Origin: Athripsodes cinereus
Taxonomy: Eukaryota > Arthropoda > Insecta > Trichoptera > Leptoceridae
NCBI GenBank assembly: GCA_947579605.1
Contig: OX388317.1
Span: forward strand, 14,837,384-14,901,383
Direction: 5' to 3'
DNA: 64,000 nucleotides
The position numbers and the translations under genes were made by a program. Every line of letters starts with the position of its first letter. Position 1 is the first letter of the stretch. Shown here in pieces: positions 55,133 through 64,000 of this stretch. Under the pieces are notes generated by a model that was not told where the DNA came from, made no database searches, and worked only from the letters and a program-made list of their open reading frames with translations.

Positions 55133-55697
55133 TGTTCGCTATGGTAGCGAAGGCTATTTTTATTGTTTTAATTTTATTTTTTTTTTTTCCTAATTGTTGC
55201 AACACTTCGGATTGGGCATTTTTTTCGGACATCTAGGTATGAATGCGATTTATAGGTACATGTCCTGATTACCTACATTCCATGATACCGAAATGTCACA
55301 TATTATTCCTACCCAAAAAACCTTACCAACAAGTTAGTGTCAATTCATACGGTAATACGGTCGGATCAAATTTCTACATTCGCTCTACAAATTAATCTTC
55401 AAATCAATATTTCATCGGAAAATTTTATCATCATCTTTTTTATTATTATTATTCGGAATAAAATCATTTTTACTAAAATTCAACAAGTCGGAATCGTAAA
55501 AGGATCGAACAACCATTAACTGCAAATTAAATTCTGTGCAAGTTTTAGTGTGTGCAGTGTTTTGTGAAACCAGCGACCTCTGGATGAAGGATTAAAATTG
55601 GTAAGTTCCATGCGCCATTTATCATTTTCCATCTTCCTACATCCATTGTTGATGTTTTGGCTGTATTGATAATAAAATATAGTTAAAATATACAACA
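55133..55697 (+). repeat. 5' LTR of the BEL/Pao element
   Basis: TGTTCGCTATGG...ATACAACA, 565 bp, offset 6491 bp from the 3' LTR with no difference found by eye. It includes AATAAAA at about 55457 and 55671 as possible poly-A signals, and GGTAAGTT at about 55600-55607, which fits a splice donor consensus and could be used in a spliced transcript. The 60-codon ORF in both LTRs is not considered real. Confidence 0.95.
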
Positions 55698-55704
55698 TTT
55701 TTTT

Positions 55705-55718
55705 TGGCCTTCGAGCCG
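55705..55718 (+). promoter_or_regulatory. Putative primer-binding site, tRNA-Tyr-like
   Basis: TGGCCTTCGAGCCG lies 7 bp after the 5' LTR. CCTTCGAGCCG is the complement of the 3' acceptor end of eukaryotic tRNA-Tyr (CGGCTCGAAGG), and TGG pairs with the CCA tail; one base (the discriminator partner) appears to be missing. The match is from memory of the tRNA and needs checking. Confidence 0.5.
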
Positions 55719-56246
55719 CATTTGTGGTTGGGTTTGTTCGAATTTTTTGCTTGTGCGGAGAGTTGCAACAATTACATTTTTCGGGGTAGTATATTTTTAT
55801 TTGTAGATTCGCACGTAAGCGAGTATACATTCGGCAGCCATCTTGCATTTAATGTCAGTGTAAAACAGCTGTAATACGGCAGACATATTTGTTTACTATT
55901 TACTATAATTTTACAACTTTCTATATTGTTTACTATTGAATGTCATTAGGTACTACTATCACACTAAGATAGTGAGTATAATTTATTGTTTACAATCATT
56001 TTTGTTAGCTACGGAAGGTTGACAATTCGGTATTACGGTTAGGTATACAATATACATATCACTTTTCTATGGTTATAGAATTATTTTAAGTTATTCTTGT
56101 TAGATACGGATTTAACAATTGGGTTTATTACGGAATATTACGTTATCACGGTATAATAATAATAATATTCTAACGGAGATATATTAAATAATTATTTCCA
56201 TATTTGTTTCTTGGATTAAGTAAGTTCGATATTAATTTCTTTTACA

Positions 56247-59200
56247 ATGGCAATGGAAATAAAATATGATTTGGCAAAACAAGCCATCTCTACCTTGTGG
56301 GATCAAGCAAATAGCATTGCGGATTTGAAAACGGAAATTCAGATTTCTGCATTCATAGCTAGAGTTCAAGATATAGAAAAAACATGGGAATTATTTACAA
56401 AACAATACGTTTCGGTACAAGCTGCTAAGAAAGCGGGGTTTGATGCAGAGGCACACTTAAAAGAATATTTGAAATTTGAGAACATGATGTATGAGATTAA
56501 GGGAGTTTTTGAGAAATGGATGAAAGAACGAACCGATCAGAGTTCATCCAGCAGTGTTAAGGAAGGAAGGAGTAGTAACATACATTTTTCGATTCCAAAA
56601 ATCCAATTACCTCAGTTTGACGGAGATATCACCAAGTATACTAGTTTTTGGAATATATTCAATAGTTTGGTACACGAGGACATTAGTATACCACCGGTAC
56701 AAAAACTTCACTATCTGTTGTGTTCTCTGAGCGGCGAAGCACGCCAGCTTATTACGCATTTAACTATTTCTAGTGAAAACTATTTAGTTGCAGTCAATCT
56801 ATTGAAACAGAGGTATCACAACCCGAGAATCATTGCGGAAAAACATTTGGGTATGCTAGTGAATTTGCCAAACTTATCAAGCGGAAGAATAAAGTTACGG
56901 GATTTTATTAACATAATTAACGAAAACATTTCAGCCTTAAAATCGTTAGATTTCAAGGTAGACGATTGGTCATTTATATTATTATATATTATTTTGAGGA
57001 AAATAACTAATGAACTGCGGAACAGATTTGAGTTGAAGTTTACAAATTCGGAGATACCAAAGTTTATACAACTTATTGAATTTCTGGAAATTGAATGTAG
57101 AGCGTCAAACATTGATATTTCGCACGGAAGAGCTTTTACAGCAAGCACAAATCAACAAAATAACGGACGGAAACATGTGAATGCCATGTTCGGCGGCATT
57201 ACACAACGTTGTGTTCATTGCAATAGCAATACTCATTTTATTTCATCTTGTAACAAGTTTACAAATATGACGGTGTATCAGAGAAGACAGGTAGTGAAAG
57301 AAAAACGTTTGTGTTGGAACTGCCTGCGGGAACATGCCGTCAAGGACTGTCAATCGAAGCATACCTGCAGGGTGTGTAAACGGAATCACCACTCTCTTCT
57401 ACACTACGAAAATTCGGAACGGGACGGGGAAAACACGTCAAATGCAAGAGAGGAGACTCGGCTAGAGTGTAGTACATCGACTTGTCGTCCGTCAAGGGAC
57501 ACAATTAGTACAGTTTTACTCGGCACAGCGATTATTCAGGTTCAGGATAATTTCGGAACATACAGAGATGTACGAGTTTTACTAGATTCAGGAAGTCAAT
57601 GTTGTTTGATGACAGAGAAGTGTGTGGCACGGCTCGGTTTAATGAAACATAAGTCGACTAAAACAGTGTACGGCATAGGAACGGAAAACATTAACGTAAC
57701 TACGGGTGAGGTAACATGTATTATTAAGCCCAAATTTAGCGAGCACCCACGAATCAATGTATCTTCATTAATATTGAAAACAATAACAGGTGAATTGCCC
57801 TCGCAAAGTATTTCGTCGGATATATTAAATAAATACAAAAATTTGCGGTTAGCAGATCCTGCCTTTCATAAATCTCAACCAGTTGAGATGCTTCTGGGAG
57901 CTGATATATTTAACGAAATCGTAGACGGCCATAAGATTTCGTATGACGAGAATTTACCCTCAGCACATTCCACTATTTTTGGATGGGTACTTATAGGAAA
58001 ATTAAATGGAAAATCATCGGAAAACACGTCAGCAATGTCGGGTTGTGTGACATTAGAAAACCTAATGCAACGGTTTTGGGAATCGGAAGATTTACCACAA
58101 GACACGGATTTAAAGGAAGATGCGGAAAAATGTGAAAATCATTTTCTTCAAACAGTAAGCAGAACAGAATCCGGAAGATTCATGGTTCGGCTTCCATTTA
58201 AACGGGACATTCCAGAATTGGGGAATTCATATAATCTAGCTGCACGGCGGTTTTATACATTAGAGAATAAATTAACACGGAACATCGATCTTAAAACGGA
58301 ATACTCTAAGGTGATGGAGGAATATTTAACATTGGGTCACATTGAAAGAGCTTTGACTTCGGAAATAAAATATTTTTTACCACATCATTGCGTAATTAAG
58401 GACACATCTACAAGTACCAGGGTACGCGTAGTATTCGATGCGTCAATGCTTACACATAACGGTTTATCTTTAAATTCGTCACTTATGACGGGTAGGAAAT
58501 TACAAAACGAAGTGATGGATATCTTGATTAAATTTAGAACACATTTAGTTGCATTTTTGGCTGACATCAAACAGATGTATAGACAAATTACACTTCATCC
58601 TGAAGACAGAGCATTTCACGGAGTGTTGTGGAGAGACTCGCCCAATAAACCTTTGGAAACATACAGACTTACAACAGTAACATTTGGGGTAGCATCTTCC
58701 CCATATTTAGCTATGCGATGTTTGTGGGAATTAGCAGAAAAGGAGTGCGAGTCATTTCCTAATGCAGGAAGAATTTTGAAATCGGATACATTTGTAGATG
58801 ACATTGTGAGCGGAGGTTCGAGTATTAAAGAATCGATTACTTATCGGAACGAACTTATACGTTTATTACAAAGTGCAGGTTTTGAGTTAAGAAAATGGAT
58901 AAGTAACAAACAAGAATTTTTAAAAGATTTGCCAAATGAACATTGTGTGCAGACAGATTCACTCAAGAATACAGTGGTTACGGTGTTAGGTATAAATTGG
59001 AATCCTCAGAGCGATTATTTTGAATACAATAAAACGGAAATTTCTCCTACTACGGTTATTACAAAACGATATATTCTATCATGCATTGCAAGTTTGTATG
59101 ACCCCTGCGGCTGGATAGCGCCGGTGATATTCACTGCAAAGGTCATTCTTCAAGAACTTTGGTTACTGAAGATAGGGTGGGATGAGAGGATCCCAGAGGA

Positions 59201-61358
59201 TTCGGAAAATAGATGGAAGAGGTTTTCATCACAACTCAATCAATTATCGTCTATTAAAATTCCAAGGTTAGTGATATCTCAGAATACAAGACGGTACGAA
59301 TTACACGGTTTTTCGGATGCATCTAAAATGGGTTATGCGGTGTGTGTTTATCTGAGGTCGACTGACGATAGTGGTAATGTCATTTTACATTTACTATTGG
59401 GCAAAACAAAGGTGGCACCACTAAAACAAAAATTAACCATTCCTAAAATGGAATTATGCGGAGCAGCTTTATTAGCAAGATCACTCAAACATGTTTCAAA
59501 CTTACTTAGTCATATAGCGGACATGAAAATATTGGGATGGTGTGATTCTCAAATTGTTCTATCATGGTTAAGAACTCCAATACATTTACTAAAAACATTC
59601 GAAGGTAATAGAGTGAGCTCCATTCACACTAATTTGGAAGCGGCCACCTGGAGGTATGTACCCACCTCTATGAACGCAGCGGATTGCGCTACAAGAGGTA
59701 TTTATCCGGAACATTTGATTGAACATAATTTATGGTGGACACCCAAATGGTTACTGAAGCCATCATCGGAGTGGCCACAGTGTAAACTAAATCTTGTCGA
59801 TTATGAAACGGAGAAATTATTGCCTTCAAAAATCATTTCGAACGTTACACAAATTGACCAATGGGATATACTCGAAAAATATAGTTCATTCAGCAAATTG
59901 GTCAATATTACGGCATTGTGTAAGCGTTTCATTCACAATTTAAAGAATAAAAAAAACAAACGGTTAGGATGTGTTTCAAGGGAAGAATGGAATGAGGCCT
60001 TGCGTGCTCTCGTCATTCAGGTACAGTGTGCGACTTTTCATGAAGATTTACACTTAATCAAGAGTGGAAAATCACATTTGTCGAGATTGTTTCGATTAAA
60101 TCCTTTCATAGATGCTGAAGGAATATTGCGAGTGGGCGGAAGATTGAGAAACGCATCATTGAACTTTTCATCGAAGCATCCGATCATAATTCCGAAAAAT
60201 CATATATTAACATCGTTGATAATTCGCTATTATCATAAGAAATATCTTCATACCGGTTCATCCTTAACATTATCACTTATTCGACAAGAATTCTGGATTG
60301 TTTCTGGAAGAGATGCTGTACGTCAGGAGGTTCATCGATGCATACAGTGTTTTCGCGGACGAGCGAAGAGTCTAGAACCCATGATGGCAGATCTACCAAC
60401 ATTCAGAGTAAAACCCAGTAAAGTTTTCTCCATATGCGGTATGGATTTTGGCGGTTATTTTAACATAAAATCTTCAACTTTACGGAATGCTAAGGTTACT
60501 AAGGCATATCTTTGTGCATTCGTGTGCATGGTAACCAAGGCAGTGCATTTAGAGGTCGTGTCTGACCTCTCTACATCTGCATTTTTAGCTGCCTTGGATA
60601 GGTTCGTATCCAGGCGCGGACTATGCACGGACCTTTATTCGGACTGGGGTACTAATTTTGTAGGGGCGGAAAATCATTTTAAGGACATATTCAACCAACC
60701 AGTGAGTAGGAAATTTATCGAATCGGAGATGGTTGAACGAAAAATCAATTTTCATCGAAATCCACCCACTGCCAGCCACTTCGGTGGAATTTGGGAAATT
60801 GTTATTAAGTCGGCAAAGACACATCTGAAACGAGTTATTGGAGATACCGTTGTCACATTTGAGGAGCTTACTACCTTATTCGCCAAGATTGAGGCTATTC
60901 TAAATTCTCGGCCCTTATGCGCTGTATCAGATAACGCCGACGATCTAGATTTTTTAACACCTGGACATTTTTTAGTGGGCCAGCCACTGGTGAGTGTCCC
61001 GGAACCTAACTGGGAATCTACAAGGGACAATCATCTATCTCGATGGCAATTAGTTCAAAAATTTTCACAACAAATATGGAAACGGTGGTCATTAGAGTAC
61101 CTACACACTCTTCAGCAGCGGGGAAAATGGACGAAAAACAATACGAAAATAAAGGTGAATGATTTGGTCTTAATCAAGGACAACAACCTTCCTCCTTTGC
61201 AGTGGAGGCTTGGCAGGATAGTTGAATTGTTTCCTGGCAAGGATAGCATTGTTCGTGTTGTTGATGTAAAAACGGCTTCAGGTATCTTTAGAAGACCAGT
61301 AGTTAAAATTTGCCCACTTCCAGTTAATGACAAGTACGACGGAAAATTTATTGTTTAG
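56247..61358 (+). CDS. BEL/Pao Gag-Pol polyprotein
   Basis: 1703 codons starting MAMEIKYD, the usual length for Pao-type single-ORF polyproteins. Order: Gag-like region with the DUF1759 pattern (KIQLPQFDGD near residue 118 to about 260); zinc knuckles CVHC-x4-H-x4-C (322-335) and CWNC..H..C starting at 356, then CRVCKRNHH; aspartic protease LLDSGSQ with D447; RT with VVFDAS, DIKQMYRQI and catalytic FVDD at 849-852; RNase H (HGFSDASKMGYAVCVY, NAADCATRG); HHCC zinc finger of integrase (H1330, H1335, CIQC near 1366-1369); integrase core D1400, D1466, E1517; and a C-terminal DUF5641-like WRLGRIVELFPGKDSIVRVV. All catalytic residues expected are present and no stop interrupts. The 549-bp leader after the LTR holds the primer site. 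Confidence 0.97.
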   Translation: MAMEIKYDLAKQAISTLWDQANSIADLKTEIQISAFIARVQDIEKTWELFTKQYVSVQAAKKAGFDAEAHLKEYLKFENMMYEIKGVFEKWMKERTDQSSSSSVKEGRSSNIHFSIPKIQLPQFDGDITKYTSFWNIFNSLVHEDISIPPVQKLHYLLCSLSGEARQLITHLTISSENYLVAVNLLKQRYHNPRIIAEKHLGMLVNLPNLSSGRIKLRDFINIINENISALKSLDFKVDDWSFILLYIILRKITNELRNRFELKFTNSEIPKFIQLIEFLEIECRASNIDISHGRAFTASTNQQNNGRKHVNAMFGGITQRCVHCNSNTHFISSCNKFTNMTVYQRRQVVKEKRLCWNCLREHAVKDCQSKHTCRVCKRNHHSLLHYENSERDGENTSNAREETRLECSTSTCRPSRDTISTVLLGTAIIQVQDNFGTYRDVRVLLDSGSQCCLMTEKCVARLGLMKHKSTKTVYGIGTENINVTTGEVTCIIKPKFSEHPRINVSSLILKTITGELPSQSISSDILNKYKNLRLADPAFHKSQPVEMLLGADIFNEIVDGHKISYDENLPSAHSTIFGWVLIGKLNGKSSENTSAMSGCVTLENLMQRFWESEDLPQDTDLKEDAEKCENHFLQTVSRTESGRFMVRLPFKRDIPELGNSYNLAARRFYTLENKLTRNIDLKTEYSKVMEEYLTLGHIERALTSEIKYFLPHHCVIKDTSTSTRVRVVFDASMLTHNGLSLNSSLMTGRKLQNEVMDILIKFRTHLVAFLADIKQMYRQITLHPEDRAFHGVLWRDSPNKPLETYRLTTVTFGVASSPYLAMRCLWELAEKECESFPNAGRILKSDTFVDDIVSGGSSIKESITYRNELIRLLQSAGFELRKWISNKQEFLKDLPNEHCVQTDSLKNTVVTVLGINWNPQSDYFEYNKTEISPTTVITKRYILSCIASLYDPCGWIAPVIFTAKVILQELWLLKIGWDERIPEDSENRWKRFSSQLNQLSSIKIPRLVISQNTRRYELHGFSDASKMGYAVCVYLRSTDDSGNVILHLLLGKTKVAPLKQKLTIPKMELCGAALLARSLKHVSNLLSHIADMKILGWCDSQIVLSWLRTPIHLLKTFEGNRVSSIHTNLEAATWRYVPTSMNAADCATRGIYPEHLIEHNLWWTPKWLLKPSSEWPQCKLNLVDYETEKLLPSKIISNVTQIDQWDILEKYSSFSKLVNITALCKRFIHNLKNKKNKRLGCVSREEWNEALRALVIQVQCATFHEDLHLIKSGKSHLSRLFRLNPFIDAEGILRVGGRLRNASLNFSSKHPIIIPKNHILTSLIIRYYHKKYLHTGSSLTLSLIRQEFWIVSGRDAVRQEVHRCIQCFRGRAKSLEPMMADLPTFRVKPSKVFSICGMDFGGYFNIKSSTLRNAKVTKAYLCAFVCMVTKAVHLEVVSDLSTSAFLAALDRFVSRRGLCTDLYSDWGTNFVGAENHFKDIFNQPVSRKFIESEMVERKINFHRNPPTASHFGGIWEIVIKSAKTHLKRVIGDTVVTFEELTTLFAKIEAILNSRPLCAVSDNADDLDFLTPGHFLVGQPLVSVPEPNWESTRDNHLSRWQLVQKFSQQIWKRWSLEYLHTLQQRGKWTKNNTKIKVNDLVLIKDNNLPPLQWRLGRIVELFPGKDSIVRVVDVKTASGIFRRPVVKICPLPVNDKYDGKFIV

Positions 61359-61612
61359 GTTAGGTATATAGATACTAAGGCTTTCTTTCGGTCTATAAAT
61401 TTTATATTTTATTTTTATGGTAAATGCAAAGGGTGCATTTTAATTTTCGTTTCTTGTTATTTTTATTATTACACATTCGGAAGCTTCCTAAGATAAGGAA
61501 AATATTATTTAGATTATATTTTAGCGGTTTGAGAGGGGGAATGGATATTTGACTTTTCGGTCAACAAATTCAACGGTAAAAATTATAAGTTTTTCTTTTT
61601 CTTTTCGGGCTG

Positions 61613-61623
61613 CCGGGGGAGTA
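61613..61623 (+). promoter_or_regulatory. Polypurine tract of the BEL/Pao element
   Basis: CGGGGGAGTA immediately precedes the 3' LTR and is a plausible second-strand primer site. It is short, with a terminal T before A; a second purine run, GAGAGGGGGAA, lies upstream at about 61531-61541. Confidence 0.6.
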
Positions 61624-62188
61624 TGTTCGCTATGGTAGCGAAGGCTATTTTTATTGTTTTAATTTTATTTTTTTTTTTTCCTAATTGTTGCAACACTTCG
61701 GATTGGGCATTTTTTTCGGACATCTAGGTATGAATGCGATTTATAGGTACATGTCCTGATTACCTACATTCCATGATACCGAAATGTCACATATTATTCC
61801 TACCCAAAAAACCTTACCAACAAGTTAGTGTCAATTCATACGGTAATACGGTCGGATCAAATTTCTACATTCGCTCTACAAATTAATCTTCAAATCAATA
61901 TTTCATCGGAAAATTTTATCATCATCTTTTTTATTATTATTATTCGGAATAAAATCATTTTTACTAAAATTCAACAAGTCGGAATCGTAAAAGGATCGAA
62001 CAACCATTAACTGCAAATTAAATTCTGTGCAAGTTTTAGTGTGTGCAGTGTTTTGTGAAACCAGCGACCTCTGGATGAAGGATTAAAATTGGTAAGTTCC
62101 ATGCGCCATTTATCATTTTCCATCTTCCTACATCCATTGTTGATGTTTTGGCTGTATTGATAATAAAATATAGTTAAAATATACAACA
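61624..62188 (+). repeat. 3' LTR of the BEL/Pao element
   Basis: 565 bp, apparently identical to the 5' LTR, ending ATACAACA and followed by the ATACA duplication. AATAAAA at about 62162 probably provides the poly-A signal near the end of the transcript. Confidence 0.95.
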
Positions 62189-62332
62189 ATACAAGTGAAC
62201 AGATTTTTATATTTATGAGGAAGTTATTCTTTACCTGAATGTGCCAAAAAAAGCTATGAATAATGGGTTAAATCCATATAATTTCACAACGATTTTATAC
62301 AGACGACCTGTATTGTGAGAAATATGGAAAAC

Positions 62333-62520
62333 CATTTTTTTTTTTTTTTTAAAAAAGATATATCTGGGTTTTGTTATAAACCCAAATACAACTTTATACA
62401 CCTTCCACAGTAAGCTAAAAGCTTGTGTCGTGAAAGGGGAGTTTGCCGGCACCTGGGATCGAACCGCGGACCCCTTGTTCAAGAGGCCGAGACTCTACCT
62501 CCAGGCTACCGACGAACTCA
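62333..62520 (-). mobile_element. tRNA-derived SINE, copy 5
   Basis: Full-length minus-strand copy: 5' TGAGTTCGTCGGTAGCCTGG, A box TAGCCTGGAGGTAGAG, B box GGTTCGATCCC, the body hairpin (TTTCACGACACAAGCTTTTA / CTGTGGAAGG), TTTGGGTTTATAACAAAACC, and GATATATCTTTTTT with an A tail. Very similar to copy 1. It is 140 bp downstream of the BEL/Pao element and not part of it. Confidence 0.88.
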
Positions 62521-63196
62521 TTGTACAATAAACTTAAACCTGTCAATCTTTTTGCGCTATCTGTCATAATTGCAAAAGCCATTTCAGTAAATTAAGATAA
62601 TTCTATTCGAATTAGGTAAATTAAAAAAATATTAAGCAGAATTCCTACAGATTTCATTTTTCTATCTGCTTGATCTCCATAGGATTTTTTAAAGATTTTT
62701 AAAAATGAAAAGGATTATTTCATCACTTTATGTGAAACACAAACAAAATAAACATATCTTTGTAGTTTTCATTAATTGTAAATTTTCTTTAAACTTTAAA
62801 TAAAAATGCAAATATTGAATAACTTATCAAATATTTTTTTTAGTATTTAAATCGAGCACATATTTCTTGAAGCCTACCAAATTAATAAAAAAAATATATA
62901 AAATTCAAGCAATAATTTTAATAAAAAAATAATAATAAAATATTTTAATTCACACAATGGAATGATATCTGAGGCTTTTTCGTGACCATGAAACTTGAAT
63001 TTAAAAGAAAATAACATCGGAAAAGTTTTCTTTTCTCTTTTTCTTAGTACCTTTCTATCCCAATGGAATTCTAAAACGTGTTTTGAAAACATCGAAAAAA
63101 AAATAAGAAACATTCCATAGAAAAGTATACACATGAATAAAGTCAATTTATTTATAAGATAACCTACATAGTGTTCGAATCAAATGCATTTTATCT
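62521..63196. other. AT-rich DNA without recognised gene
   Basis: Nothing recognisable on either strand. Confidence 0.5.
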
Positions 63197-63281
63197 ATAC
63201 CACCACAGTATCTTGAACAAGTGGGGCAGCAAGTGTACTAACTATATGCATGACATAAACATACTTCAAATTTTCTGATTT
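63197..63281. repeat. Unclassified dispersed repeat, copy D, partial
   Basis: TACCACCACAGTATCTTGAA, CAAGTGGGGCAGCAAGTG and the CATAAACATACTTCAAATTT block match the first third of copies A-C in order. The rest of the repeat is missing. Confidence 0.55.
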
Positions 63282-64000
63282 TCTTAGATTGGAACATACC
63301 TCGATTTTAATCATTCATCAAATACATAATGGCTGATGATATATTGTGGAGTAACTGCGTGCTAAGGACAAATTGGTGTTTCACTGTAAAATAATTACGC
63401 ATGTATAAGAGGTGCAAGCAATAGAATGTCACGACTTGAGTTAATGGCAAACGCGCTTAAGAAGGTAAACAATTTGAAGAAAAGGATTTAATAAAATACA
63501 TCGAAGTAATTTTGAGAATTTTCCGTTTTATTGGATTCCCTTTCTTTCTTCTTTATTCTTGCGGTACTCTTTGTAGAAAACTTTTGAAATTTCTAGTCAT
63601 TGTAAAGAGCCATAATAAATCGGCGCAATCAATTTAGGGTTACATCTCTCACTGAGGGTACATCCATACAAATGTTTGAGTACGTACATTCCTATAAATT
63701 TTATTATGAAAGTGGTATTCTTTATTCTCCTGGATAAATTTATTCAAATATCCCTACTTTCAAATGTTGAACTACTTAAGAAAATTTTTCTTCGTGATTT
63801 CGTAAATATTTTTCATGAGAATACAAGGTGTAAACGAACATTCTGCACTCGAATATACACTACCACAACATTCTTAACTTTTAAATATCATTCTCATGCT
63901 CGTGTTATAATAAGAGTGTATTGTAAAAGAGGTAATGTAATGCAATACAAGAAATGAACAACAAGTAATTTCACGATGTTTTCGACGAACTGGGGCCGTA
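63282..64000. other. AT-rich DNA without recognised gene
   Basis: A 93-codon + ORF at 63676-63957 (N-terminal FIMKVVFFILLDKF is hydrophobic) has no recognisable similarity and is probably chance. The window ends inside this stretch. Confidence 0.45.

Larger units (their letters stand above)
55133..62188 (+). mobile_element. Complete BEL/Pao LTR retrotransposon
   Basis: 7056 bp bounded by two 565-bp LTRs that look identical base for base, starting TG and ending CA. It is flanked by the 5-bp duplication ATACA (55128-55132 and 62189-62193). It contains a primer-binding site, one uninterrupted Gag-Pol ORF and a purine-rich tract before the 3' LTR. Identical LTRs, an intact frame and an exact target duplication all indicate a recent insertion. 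It is the only element here that looks capable of autonomous transposition. No envelope-like ORF is present. Confidence 0.97.

Noticed and set aside
55337..55519. 60-codon ORF repeated at 61828-62010 as a conserved small gene
   Set aside because: The two copies are identical because they lie in the two LTRs; no coding features are seen.

Overview
The window looks like AT-rich, repeat-dense nuclear DNA of an arthropod, most probably an insect. The evidence is the mix of mobile elements (BEL/Pao, RTE-type and R2-type LINEs, hAT, piggyBac and pogo relatives, a tRNA-derived SINE), recurrent short motifs such as TAGGTACCTA, and the absence of any bacterial gene organisation. The order cannot be fixed from the sequence alone; Lepidoptera or Hemiptera would both fit. 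I found no convincing host gene, rRNA or functional tRNA, so the window is intergenic or deep intronic DNA shaped by successive insertions.

Layout. 1-12 kb: LINE 3' ends, two SINE copies, a piggyBac-like remnant (5462-7188) with a LINE end inserted in it, and a 10-copy 117-bp tandem array (10141-11310). 12-24 kb: LINE debris, several long inverted repeats (notably 16838-17056 and 17685-17819), and a hAT-type element with a perfect 8-bp target duplication (18857-22875) that carries a decayed LINE, itself split by another LINE end. 24-39 kb: two further hAT-like non-autonomous elements, foldback elements and many short LINE ends. 40-45 kb: an R2-superfamily LINE whose reading frame is interrupted near its 3' end by a 5'-truncated RTE-type LINE, with a 12-bp target duplication. 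46-55 kb: SINEs, an unclassified dispersed repeat, and a pogo-like TIR element holding an RTE end. 55-62 kb: a complete, apparently intact BEL/Pao LTR retrotransposon with identical 565-bp LTRs, a 1703-codon polyprotein and a 5-bp target duplication. 62-64 kb: one more SINE and AT-rich DNA.

How it fits together. The only long coding sequences are the BEL/Pao polyprotein and the two nested LINE ORFs. The BEL/Pao copy looks young and could be autonomous. The RTE copy lacks most of its endonuclease and the R2-like copy lacks an ATG start and its N-terminal region. Everything else is non-autonomous or decayed. Target duplications allow relative dating: RTE after R2-like; RTE end after the 2303-2953 palindrome; LINE after the 18.9-kb hAT element; LINE end after piggyBac and after pogo-like.

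The most unusual signal is a set of palindromic elements (2303-2953, 16838-17056, 17685-17819, with weaker relatives near 30.7, 32.4 and 36.7 kb). Their centres resemble a hammerhead-ribozyme core (CUGANGA, stem II, GAA, a short palindrome, cleavage base), often with the same extra U before stem II. This is inferred from motif reading only.
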